This document shows, piece by piece, positions 54,126-64,000 of a stretch of 64,000 nt of DNA. The DNA lies in contig NZ_JALQDG010000021.1 of assembly GCF_023631325.1 (NCBI RefSeq), positions 62,001-126,000 on the forward strand. The letters run 5' to 3'. Position 1 is the first letter of the stretch; each line of letters begins with the position of its first letter. Under the pieces are notes generated by a model that was not told the DNA's origin, did not search any database, and saw only the letters and a list, made by a program, of their open reading frames with translations. The stretch comes from Caballeronia sp. INDeC2 (GTDB lineage: Bacteria; Pseudomonadota; Gammaproteobacteria; Burkholderiales; Burkholderiaceae). The translations under genes and the position numbers were made by a program.

Positions 54126-55229
54126 TTAGCGCGCCGGCAACGGCAGACACACCGCGAGCCACGCGGGCGGGGTCGGTGCGAGCCGCAGCGCGACCGGCGC
54201 ATAGCGGCCGTCCAACCGCGCCGCCAGATGAAAGAGTTCGGCCGCGTTCTTCGGATCCCATTGACCCGAGAAGCCCGGCAAGCCCGCCTCGCGACGCTTG
54301 GCGTCGAACTGCACCGACGACTTCACGAATTCATCGTGCGTCTTCGTGCCGAGCGCGTACGGCGTGAGCCAGTTGAGCGCTTCGGCGAGCGTCGCGCCCG
54401 ACTGCGCGCGCTCCGGCAGCCAGTTGCGGTTGTGCCGCCGCGCGGCGAGCGCCGCCGTCACGAGCGGCTGAAGATCGTAGGTCACGTAACGAAGCGCATC
54501 GCGTTCGGCGAAATCGACCGTCGATCCGTCCGGCGCGATGTTGTCGCCGATATGCTCGACGAAAAGCCGCTGCGCCGCGTTGATGAGCTTGCGGTCGTCG
54601 ATCGTGAACGCGCCCATCGCCACCAGCTTCACGCGATGGCTCTGCCAGTTGTTCCGGTAATTGCCCATGAGCGGCCGGGGCTGCTTGTCCATGTCGGCGA
54701 CATAGCCGTTCACCATCTTCGTGATGAACGCGTTCGAGGCGTTGCGCGTCTTGACCGGCAAGGCGCTCGCTGTCAAGTCGTACGCGAGGATCAGCGATTC
54801 GAAGTTCGTCTCGTCGATCGGATTGAAGCTCGGCTGATAGGTCGTCGTCCAGGCGAGCAGGAAGCGGTCGACGAGCCGCAAATAGCGCTCGTCGCCGGTC
54901 GCGCGCCACGCAAGCGCGGCATCGCGCATCAGGCCGAGATCTTTCTCCGCTTCGACGCTCTCGTCGTAGATGCCTTCGTGCGGCAGCGTGCCTTCGGTGT
55001 GCAGTTTCGCGCGCGCCTTCGGCTGATCGTTCACGTGCGATTGCACCATCTTCACCAGCGCCTTCACACCCGGATCGGCGTTGGTGCGCTCGCTCGTCTG
55101 CATCGCGGGCGCGGCGCAGAAATTCATCGCGGCCTGCGCCGACGATGCGGCGGCGAGCAACGCGCCGAGCATCGCGCGCGCCGCGCACGCGCGAATCGTC
55201 CCTTTCACCTCTCGCACCTTGAGCGCCAT
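54126..55229 (-). CDS. Alginate-lyase-family (PF05426) periplasmic protein
   Basis: Secreted protein of 367 residues. A signal peptide covers about 1-33 (GALLAAASSAQA). The mature part is all-helical, with DLGLMRDAALAWRATGDERYLRLVDRFLLAWTTTYQPSFNPIDETNF, NYRNNWQSHRVKLVAMGAFTIDD and DGSTVDFAERDALRYVTYDLQPLV. The NNWQSH and tyrosine-bearing segments are the family's catalytic region. Members include AlgL-type alginate lyases and lyases for other polyuronates. No alginate biosynthesis genes are nearby, so the substrate is unknown. It lies 21 bp upstream of sdaA on the same strand. Confidence 0.8.
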   Translation of the reverse strand: MALKVREVKGTIRACAARAMLGALLAAASSAQAAMNFCAAPAMQTSERTNADPGVKALVKMVQSHVNDQPKARAKLHTEGTLPHEGIYDESVEAEKDLGLMRDAALAWRATGDERYLRLVDRFLLAWTTTYQPSFNPIDETNFESLILAYDLTASALPVKTRNASNAFITKMVNGYVADMDKQPRPLMGNYRNNWQSHRVKLVAMGAFTIDDRKLINAAQRLFVEHIGDNIAPDGSTVDFAERDALRYVTYDLQPLVTAALAARRHNRNWLPERAQSGATLAEALNWLTPYALGTKTHDEFVKSSVQFDAKRREAGLPGFSGQWDPKNAAELFHLAARLDGRYAPVALRLAPTPPAWLAVCLPLPAR

Positions 55230-55352
55230 GTGAACTCCCTGTTTTGGCTTTTGGTCCGGGGTGAGATGTTAGCTGTTCTGGAACGTGCCGCAAAACCGCC
55301 CGACAATGCTTTACGCTTTCGGGCGGCGCCTCTCTCAGGTTTGCGCGAAGCC

Positions 55353-58283
<2,931 letters not shown>

Positions 58284-58337
58284 GTTTTGTCCTGCGATTG
58301 CGGCTCGCCATCGAGCCGCAATCGTCATTGAGATGAG

Positions 58338-58718
58338 TTATTCGCCGATCGACTTGCCGTAGCCTTCGGCGTCGAGCAGCTTTTCCAGGCCGGCGTCGCC
58401 CGCCGGCTTGATCTTGAAGAGCCAGCTTTCGTACGGCGCGCCGTTCACCTGATCGGGCGCCGACGTGAGCGCGTCGTTCGATGCGACGATCTCGCCCGAG
58501 ACCGGCGCGTAGATGTCGGATGCCGCCTTCACCGATTCGATGACGGCGATCGCATCGCCCGCGGTCACGCTCTTGCCCGCCGCGGGCAGCTCGACGAACA
58601 CGATGTCGCCGAGCGCTTCCTGCGCGTGATCGGTGATGCCGACGGTCAGCGTGCCGTCGGATTCGGTGCGGACCCATTCGTGCGATTCGGTGTATTTCAG
58701 ATCGGCCGGGATGCTCAT
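58338..58718 (-). CDS. gcvH: Glycine cleavage system H protein
   Basis: Lipoyl carrier of 126 residues that shuttles the aminomethyl group between GcvP, GcvT and lipoamide dehydrogenase. It begins [45 protein letters not shown]. The lipoylation site is Lys64 in ESVKAASD. It ends YGKSIGE. It lies 54 bp before gcvP and 60 bp after gcvT. A GGAGCATCC-type site precedes the ATG. Confidence 0.98.
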   Translation of the reverse strand: MSIPADLKYTESHEWVRTESDGTLTVGITDHAQEALGDIVFVELPAAGKSVTAGDAIAVIESVKAASDIYAPVSGEIVASNDALTSAPDQVNGAPYESWLFKIKPAGDAGLEKLLDAEGYGKSIGE

Positions 58719-58778
58719 TGGATGCTCCTTGTGATGCTTTCGTGAGGTTCTTGATCGGAGGGAACGGGCGCTACGGCG

Positions 58779-59903
58779 TTACGACAGCTCGACGAGCACC
58801 TTGCCGTTGCGCACGAACGGAAGTTTTACCACGCGCGCCGGAAGTTGCTTGTCGCGGATGACGACCTGCACCGTGTCCCCGACCGCAACAGCCGCCGGCA
58901 CGCGCGCGAACGCGATGGATTCCTGCATCGACGGCGAAAAGGTGCCGCTCGTGATCTCGCCGTCGCCGTGCGGCGTGACCACTTTCTGATGCGCGCGCAG
59001 CACGCCGCCCGCCTTGCCGTTTTCCTTGATCAGCACGAGTCCGACGAAATTCGCCTTCGAGCCGTTCGCTTCGAGCGCGCCGCGTCCGACGAAATCGCGC
59101 TGCGCTTTCAGATCGACCGTCCATGCGAGGCCGGCGTCGAGCGGCGAGACCGTCTCGTCCATGTCCTGACCGTACAGATTCATGCCGGCTTCGAGGCGAA
59201 GCGTGTCGCGCGCGCCGAGTCCGGCGGGCTTCACGCCCACGGCGGCGAGCGCGTTCCAAAGCGCCTCGACGTGCGTCGCCGGAACGACGATCTCGAATCC
59301 GTCTTCGCCGGTATAGCCGGTGCGCGCGAGCATGAGTTCGCCGTATTCCGTCGACGGAAAAACGGCCGCGTTGAACGGCTTGATGTCCTGAGTTTGCGCG
59401 CGCGTGTCCGGCAGCACTTGCCAGGTTTTTTCGCGCGCGTTCGGACCCTGAACGGCGATGATCGCGAGATCGCGGCGCGGCGTAATGGCGAGATTGAATT
59501 TGCCTTCGGCGTTCAATTGCCCGAACCAGGCAATGTCCTTCTCCGCCGTCCCCGCATTCACGACGACGCGGAAATTCGTTTCGGAGAAGTAGTAGACGAT
59601 CAGATCGTCGATCACGCCGCCGTCGCCGTTGAGCAGGCACGAGTAGAGCGCGCGGCCCGGCGTCGTGAGCTTGTCGACGTTGTTGGCGATCGCGTGCTTG
59701 AAAAAATCGCGGACGGCGTCGCCCTCGAAATCGACGACGCGCATGTGCGAGACGTCGAACATGCCGGCGTCGGTGCGCACGGCGCGATGCTCGTCGATCT
59801 GCGAACCGTAGTTGACGGGCATGTCCCAGCCGCCGAAATCGACCATGCGCGCATTAAGCGCGAGGTGGGCGACGTGCAGGGGCGTGTGTTGAAGGTCGGT
59901 CAT
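58779..59903 (-). CDS. gcvT: Glycine cleavage system T protein (aminomethyltransferase)
   Basis: Tetrahydrofolate-dependent enzyme of 374 residues that takes the one-carbon unit from GcvH to make methylenetetrahydrofolate. It shows [42 protein letters not shown], then [17 protein letters not shown] and [22 protein letters not shown]. The end has [15 protein letters not shown] 59903 (MTDLQHTPL) was chosen by homology; an upstream frame to 59936 is leader. It is the first gene behind the glycine riboswitch. Its product feeds the folate pool used by metF. Confidence 0.97.
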   Translation of the reverse strand: MTDLQHTPLHVAHLALNARMVDFGGWDMPVNYGSQIDEHRAVRTDAGMFDVSHMRVVDFEGDAVRDFFKHAIANNVDKLTTPGRALYSCLLNGDGGVIDDLIVYYFSETNFRVVVNAGTAEKDIAWFGQLNAEGKFNLAITPRRDLAIIAVQGPNAREKTWQVLPDTRAQTQDIKPFNAAVFPSTEYGELMLARTGYTGEDGFEIVVPATHVEALWNALAAVGVKPAGLGARDTLRLEAGMNLYGQDMDETVSPLDAGLAWTVDLKAQRDFVGRGALEANGSKANFVGLVLIKENGKAGGVLRAHQKVVTPHGDGEITSGTFSPSMQESIAFARVPAAVAVGDTVQVVIRDKQLPARVVKLPFVRNGKVLVELS

Positions 59904-60024
59904 CGGGGCCTCGGTTCGCGAAACAAAAAAGGCCACGCAGCGCAGATTTCGCTCTAAGCGGATGCCTTACGTGCTGCCCGGAAGCAGCGCGCAAGCCGTA
60001 TGCCGCGAAGCGGATGCGATGCGT

Positions 60025-60266
60025 GACCCCTCTGTCCTCGGTACCTGAGAGATTGCGCGAACCGTGCACGGTCGTGCCGCGGTTCGTCGCGCGCCCCTTC
60101 GGTGGGCAACTGGCTTCATGACGAAGCCGCTGCCGCTCTCCAGAGTGCGAGGAAACGAATTCCTCGACGCCGTCGGTCCTTTTGCCTGAGAGTTTGCGGG
60201 TATGCCCCTTCGGCGGCGCGGTCTTCGCTGCATGAACGAAACCACGCGCTCTCCCGACGCGTGCGG
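60025..60266 (-). ncRNA. Tandem glycine riboswitch upstream of gcvT
   Basis: Read on the minus strand, two similar aptamers follow each other. The first has GGGAGAGCGCG, GCCGAAGGGGCA and AAACTCTCAGGCAAAAGGAC. The second has TGGAGAGCGGC, CACCGAAGGGGC and AATCTCTCAGGTACCGAGGA. These GGAGAG / CCGAAGGGGC / CTCTCAGG..A..GGAC blocks define the glycine riboswitch (Rfam Glycine). The pair is separated by a short linker of about 20 nt, as in other cooperative switches. Glycine binding should switch on gcvTHP. Confidence 0.95.
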
Positions 60267-60269
60267 CAG

Positions 60270-60298
60270 AATTTACGCGACCGAATTGGGGTTGTCAA
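60270..60298 (-). promoter_or_regulatory. Sigma-70 promoter of gcvTHP
   Basis: On the minus strand TTGACA (60293-60298), 17 bp, TAAATT (60270-60275). The -35 is perfect, the spacing ideal and the -10 four of six. Transcription would begin near 60263, at the first base of the riboswitch. Confidence 0.8.
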
Positions 60299-60348
60299 AC
60301 GGATTCGGGCGGGTCTGATGGACACCGGACACGCCCGCTGAACCCTGT

Positions 60349-61395
60349 TCAGCCGAGTTGCCGAAACGGCACGCGCCGCCCTTCCTTATCGCTCTGAATC
60401 GCCAATTCGATAACCGTCATCGTATCCACCGCGTCCTGCGGCGAAACCGGAAAAGCCTTGCTATCCCGAATCGACGCCGCCAGCGCCCGATAAAACTCGA
60501 TATACGCGCCATCCTTCGTGGCGAACTCATGACGCAGGTCGTGATCGCCATCGACTTCGCGCAGCACGCCCGGCGGATTCTTCGCGAACTCCGGGTTGCC
60601 CGGCCGCATGCCGGAACGCAACTGATCTTCCTGCGTGTCGAGCCCGTTTTTCACGTAACTCCCGCGCGTGCCGTGGATCGCGAAACGCGGCGGCTCCAGC
60701 GCCGCCAGCGCGCTCGCATGCAGGATCACTTCCTTGTCGTCGTAGCCGAGCACGAGATGCACGTAATCCGGCGCGTGCGCGTGATCGCGATGCGCCTTCA
60801 CGAACGCCGTCACCGTCTGCGGCGCGCCGAAGAGCGTCAGCGCCTGATCGATCAGATGCGGCCCCAGATCGAACAGCAGGCCGCCGCCGCGCTCCGCTTC
60901 CTCGCGCCAGCGCTGCGGCACTTTCGGGCGAAAACGGTCGAAATGCGATTCGTAATGCGTGATGCGCCCAAGCCGTCCGCTTTCGACGAGCGCGCGCACC
61001 GTCATGAAATCGCCGTCCCAGCGGCGGTTGTGAAACGGCGCGAACACGAGACCGCGTTGCGCGGCGAGATCGGCGAGCGTGCGTGCGTCGCGGGCGGAAA
61101 GCGTGACCGGCTTGTCGACGACCACATGCTTGCCCGCCGACAACGCGCGATGTGCGAGATCGAAGTGCGTGTCGTTCGGCGTCGCCACGACGACGCATTC
61201 GAGCCCGTCGACGGCGAGCAGCGCGTCGAAATCCGGAACGACCTGCGCGTTCGGATAATCCGCCTGTGCGCGCTCGGCCTGGCTCGTCGCTATGGCCGTG
61301 ACTTCCGCCCGGCCGCAGTGCTCGATGACGGGGGCGTGAAACGTCGCGCCGGCAAGGCCGTAGCCCATTACGCCGACTCTTAGTGCTGTGCTCAT
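60349..61395 (-). CDS. Gfo/Idh/MocA-family oxidoreductase
   Basis: NAD(P)-dependent sugar or cyclitol dehydrogenase of 348 residues. An N-terminal Rossmann motif is GVMGYGLAGATFH (about 8-20). VVVATPNDTHFDLAHRALSAGKHVVVDKP has the substrate-cofactor signature, with DKP (94-96) in place of the common EKP. The C-terminal domain has GRITHYESHFDRFRPK and GGGLLFDLGPHLIDQAL, where the second His is the usual catalytic position. It resembles YdgJ-like members. The substrate is unknown. It is a single gene, in the same direction as gcvT but upstream of the gcv promoter. Confidence 0.9.
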   Translation of the reverse strand: MSTALRVGVMGYGLAGATFHAPVIEHCGRAEVTAIATSQAERAQADYPNAQVVPDFDALLAVDGLECVVVATPNDTHFDLAHRALSAGKHVVVDKPVTLSARDARTLADLAAQRGLVFAPFHNRRWDGDFMTVRALVESGRLGRITHYESHFDRFRPKVPQRWREEAERGGGLLFDLGPHLIDQALTLFGAPQTVTAFVKAHRDHAHAPDYVHLVLGYDDKEVILHASALAALEPPRFAIHGTRGSYVKNGLDTQEDQLRSGMRPGNPEFAKNPPGVLREVDGDHDLRHEFATKDGAYIEFYRALAASIRDSKAFPVSPQDAVDTMTVIELAIQSDKEGRRVPFRQLG

Positions 61396-61539
61396 GCGGG
61401 CATCGTCCTGGAAATTCGATCGGATATTGTGGCACGAACGAGGGCCGGAACCGCGCCGCCGCTATCGTGTTAACATCGCGCTCTCCTTCCGCGCGCGGGT
61501 AACAGCAAAGCGCGCCTCAAACTCCAAAAGCCCAAAACG

Positions 61540-63627
61540 ATGTCCGCAGGTCTGAACGCCGCGCAAAGCGAAGCCGTGCGCTATCTCGATGGTCCCTGTC
61601 TTGTGCTCGCGGGCGCAGGCAGCGGCAAGACGCGCGTGATCACCCAGAAGATCGCGCATCTGATCGAAGGACGCGGCTTCGAGCCGAAACACATCGCCGC
61701 GCTCACCTTCACGAACAAGGCCGCGCTCGAAATGCGCGAGCGCACGGCGAAACTGCTCGAAGGCAAGACGCTCACGACGCCCGGCAAGGAAGGCCGCAAG
61801 ATTCCCGTCAATCAGTTGACGATCTGCACATTCCACTCGCTCGGCGTGCAGATCATGCGTCAGGAAGCGGAACACGTCGGACTGAAGCCGCAGTTTTCGA
61901 TCATGGATTCGGACGACTGCTTCGGCATGGTGCAGGAACAGCTCGGCACGACGGACAAGGGTCTGATTCGCAAGATCCAGTCGATCATCTCGCTGTGGAA
62001 AAACGCGATGGTCTCGCCGGATCAGGCATCCGTGCTCGCGAGCAACGAGGACGAGCATCAGGCGGCGATCGTCTATCGCAGCTATGCCGCGACGCTGCAC
62101 GCGTATCAGGCGCTCGATTTCGACGATCTGATCCTGCGGCCCGCGCAGCTCTTCGCCGAGAACGAGCAGGTGCGCGACAAGTGGCAGAACCGCTTGCGTT
62201 ATCTGCTGATCGATGAATATCAGGACACCAACGCCTGTCAGTACGAATTGCTGAAGCAGCTCGCCGGGCCGCGCGCGGCGTTCACGGCCGTCGGCGACGA
62301 CGATCAGGCAATCTACGGCTGGCGCGGCGCGACGCTCGAAAACCTCGCGCAGCTCGGCAAGGATTTCCCGAAGCTGCACGTCGTCAAGCTGGAGCAGAAC
62401 TATCGCTCGACGGTGCGCATCCTGACGGCGGCGAACAACGTCATCGCGAACAATCCGAAGCTGTTCGAGAAGAAGCTGTGGTCCGAGCACGGCATGGGCG
62501 ACACGATCACCGTCACCGGCTGCAACGACGAGGAGCACGAGGCGGAATCCGTCGTGTTCCGGCTGTCGGCGCACAAGTTCGAGCGGCGCACGCAGTTCCG
62601 CGATTACGCCATTCTTTATCGCGGCAACTTTCAGGCGCGCATCTTCGAACAAGTGCTGCGGCGCGAGCGCATTCCTTATGTGCTGTCGGGCGGGCAGTCG
62701 TTCTTCGACAAGGCGGAGATCAAGGATCTCATCGCGTATCTGCGTCTGATCGCGAATCCCGACGACGATCCCGCGTTCATCCGCGCGATCACGACGCCAA
62801 GGCGCGGCGTCGGCAATACGACGCTCGAAGCGCTCGGCGCGTTCGCGGGCGCGTCGAAGGTGTCGCTGTTCGAGGCGGTATTCATGGGCGGCATCGAGGC
62901 GCGTCTGTCGGCGCGGCAGGTCGAGCCGCTACGCACGTTCTGCGAATGGATTCGCCGATTGTCGGACCGCGCGGCGCGCGATCCCGCGACGGAAGTGCTC
63001 GACGACATGATGGAAGCCATCCACTACGAGTCGTATCTCTACGACGCGTACGACGAGCGGCAGGCGCAGTCGAAATGGCAGAACGTGCTCGAGTTTCTCG
63101 AATGGTTGAAGCGCAAGGGCACGAAGCCGGAAGCCGCGCCGGGAACGGAGCAGACCGGCTACGACACCGCCGACGGTTTCGCCGATGAAGGCAAGAACCT
63201 GCTCGGCCTGATTCAGACCGTCGCGCTGATGTCGATGCTCGAAGGCAAGGAAGAAGATCCGGATGCGGTGCGGCTCTCGACGGTGCATGCGTCGAAAGGA
63301 CTCGAGTATCCGCACGTGTTTCTGGTCGGCGTGGAAGAAGGGATCATGCCGCATCGGGGCGCCTCCGACGATGATGCGCCCGTCGACGATTCGCGCATCG
63401 AGGAAGAGCGCCGGCTGATGTATGTCGCGATCACGCGGGCGCAGCGCAGTCTGCATCTGAACTGGTGCAAGAAGAGAAAGCGCGCGCGGGAGACGGTGGT
63501 GTGCGAGCCGTCGCGGTTTATCCCAGAGATGCTGCTCGACGATGCGCCGCCGCCGACGGCGGAGGAGAAACCGCTGTCGCCGAAGGATCGGATGGCGATG
63601 CTCAAGCAGATGTTGCAGAAGAACTGA
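61540..63627 (+). CDS. rep: ATP-dependent DNA helicase Rep
   Basis: Superfamily 1A 3'-to-5' helicase of 695 residues that clears proteins ahead of replication forks. It begins MSAGLNAAQSEAVRYLDGPCLVLAGAGSGKTRVITQKIAHLI, with the Q motif and Walker A Lys30. Further motifs are ALTFTNKAALEMRER (Ia), LLIDEYQDTNACQYELL (II, at about 224), GDDDQAIYGWRGA (III) and VHASKGLEYPHVFLVGVEEG (V/VI region). The C-terminus KDRMAMLKQML fits Rep rather than UvrD or PcrA, which are usually longer. It is transcribed alone. The 61396-61539 gap shows no identified promoter. Confidence 0.93.
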   Translation: MSAGLNAAQSEAVRYLDGPCLVLAGAGSGKTRVITQKIAHLIEGRGFEPKHIAALTFTNKAALEMRERTAKLLEGKTLTTPGKEGRKIPVNQLTICTFHSLGVQIMRQEAEHVGLKPQFSIMDSDDCFGMVQEQLGTTDKGLIRKIQSIISLWKNAMVSPDQASVLASNEDEHQAAIVYRSYAATLHAYQALDFDDLILRPAQLFAENEQVRDKWQNRLRYLLIDEYQDTNACQYELLKQLAGPRAAFTAVGDDDQAIYGWRGATLENLAQLGKDFPKLHVVKLEQNYRSTVRILTAANNVIANNPKLFEKKLWSEHGMGDTITVTGCNDEEHEAESVVFRLSAHKFERRTQFRDYAILYRGNFQARIFEQVLRRERIPYVLSGGQSFFDKAEIKDLIAYLRLIANPDDDPAFIRAITTPRRGVGNTTLEALGAFAGASKVSLFEAVFMGGIEARLSARQVEPLRTFCEWIRRLSDRAARDPATEVLDDMMEAIHYESYLYDAYDERQAQSKWQNVLEFLEWLKRKGTKPEAAPGTEQTGYDTADGFADEGKNLLGLIQTVALMSMLEGKEEDPDAVRLSTVHASKGLEYPHVFLVGVEEGIMPHRGASDDDAPVDDSRIEEERRLMYVAITRAQRSLHLNWCKKRKRARETVVCEPSRFIPEMLLDDAPPPTAEEKPLSPKDRMAMLKQMLQKN

Positions 63628-63644
63628 CGTTCTTCGTCTTGCGC

Positions 63645-63680
63645 ATGAAAAAGCCCCGCAACACGCGCGGGGCTTCGACG
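63645..63680 (-). terminator. Terminator of the cytochrome gene (convergent with rep)
   Basis: AAGCCCCGC (63651-63659) and GCGGGGCTT (63667-63675) form a perfect 9-bp stem. On the minus strand it is followed by TTTTTCATG, a T-run. It lies just after the cytochrome gene and between convergent stops. Confidence 0.8.
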
Positions 63681-63690
63681 TCATGGCACC

Positions 63691-64000
63691 TTACTTCGCC
63701 GCGTTCACCATGTAATCGACGGCCGCCTTCACATCCGCATCCGATGCGTTCGATCCGCCCTTCGGCGGCATCGCGCCCTTGCCGTGCAGTGCGTAGTTGT
63801 AGACGGTGTCCATCGGCTCCTTCAGGCGCGGCGCCCATGCGGCCTTGTCGCCGAACTTCGGCGCGTTGAGCACGCCGGCCGCGTGACACGCCTGGCAGAC
63901 TTGCTCGTAGAGCGCTTTGCCTGCTTGAGCGGCATCCGCGCTTTGACCGCCGGCTGCCGGTGCCGCCGATGCAGTCTGCGGCACCGATGCCAGCGCCGCG
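63691..64000 (-). CDS. c-type cytochrome (cytochrome c5 family), partial
   Basis: The 3' part of a periplasmic cytochrome. An Ala/Pro-rich linker is followed by AGKALYEQVCQACHAAGVLNAPKFGD, with the haem-binding CQACH. Then come ALHGKGAMPPKGGSNASDADVKAAVDYMV, where the Met in AMPPKGG is the distal ligand. This is the CccA/cytochrome-c5 pattern. The gene enters from the right edge; the GTG at 63984 is not a real start because the frame is open to the window edge. The N-terminus, probably with a membrane anchor or signal, is missing. Confidence 0.88.
   Translation of the reverse strand, partial: AALASVPQTASAAPAAGGQSADAAQAGKALYEQVCQACHAAGVLNAPKFGDKAAWAPRLKEPMDTVYNYALHGKGAMPPKGGSNASDADVKAAVDYMVNAAK

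Overview
The window is a high-GC chromosomal segment from a betaproteobacterium of the family Burkholderiaceae, most likely a Paraburkholderia or Caballeronia relative. This is inferred from gene content: the ahcY-metF operon with an S-adenosylhomocysteine (SAH) riboswitch, the flagellar gene order, two FliK-like and two FlhB-like genes, and a palindromic repeat family I associate with this group. No replication, rRNA, tRNA or CRISPR features were seen.

Layout. 1-9.4 kb (mostly minus strand): the start of a TraB/GumN-like gene, a complete dipeptide ABC transporter (dppA-B-C-D-F), then metF, a small PF04020 membrane protein and ahcY, preceded by an SAH riboswitch and an extended -10 promoter. 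9.4-15.4 kb: an LrgA/LrgB pair divergent from a LysR regulator, a DUF937-OmpA fusion protein and an AidB-like acyl-CoA dehydrogenase. 15.5-52.0 kb: one continuous flagellar region. 52-64 kb: an unrecognised gene, sdaA, an alginate-lyase-family gene, the glycine cleavage genes gcvT-gcvH-gcvP under a tandem glycine riboswitch and a strong promoter, a Gfo/Idh/MocA oxidoreductase, Rep helicase and the end of a c-type cytochrome.

The flagellar region holds fliE, fliS, fliT and a fliK-like/flhX pair on the minus strand. On the plus strand are fliFGHIJK, fliLMNOPQR, flgA, flgMN and flhBA. On the minus strand are flgBCDEFGHIJ, a YcgR-type PilZ gene and flgKL. Together these encode the export gate and ATPase, MS and C rings, rod, hook, rings, hook-associated proteins and export chaperones. 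Flagellin (fliC), the cap (fliD), fliA, flhDC, flhF/flhG, motors and chemotaxis genes are not in the window. A methyltransferase/TPR/glycosyltransferase-like protein sits between fliR and flgL and could modify flagellin. Sequences resembling sigma-28 promoters precede fliS, flgK, the PilZ gene and flgM. A second conserved block, probably the class II (FlhDC-type) control region, precedes fliF, flgA, fliL and fliP.

The most unusual DNA is a dispersed palindromic repeat family, seen four times (about 15.49, 25.73-26.36, 31.1 and 36.5-37.5 kb), always between genes. One copy is a ~630-bp inverted duplication. Another is split by a decayed IS3-family element that lies exactly between its two arms.
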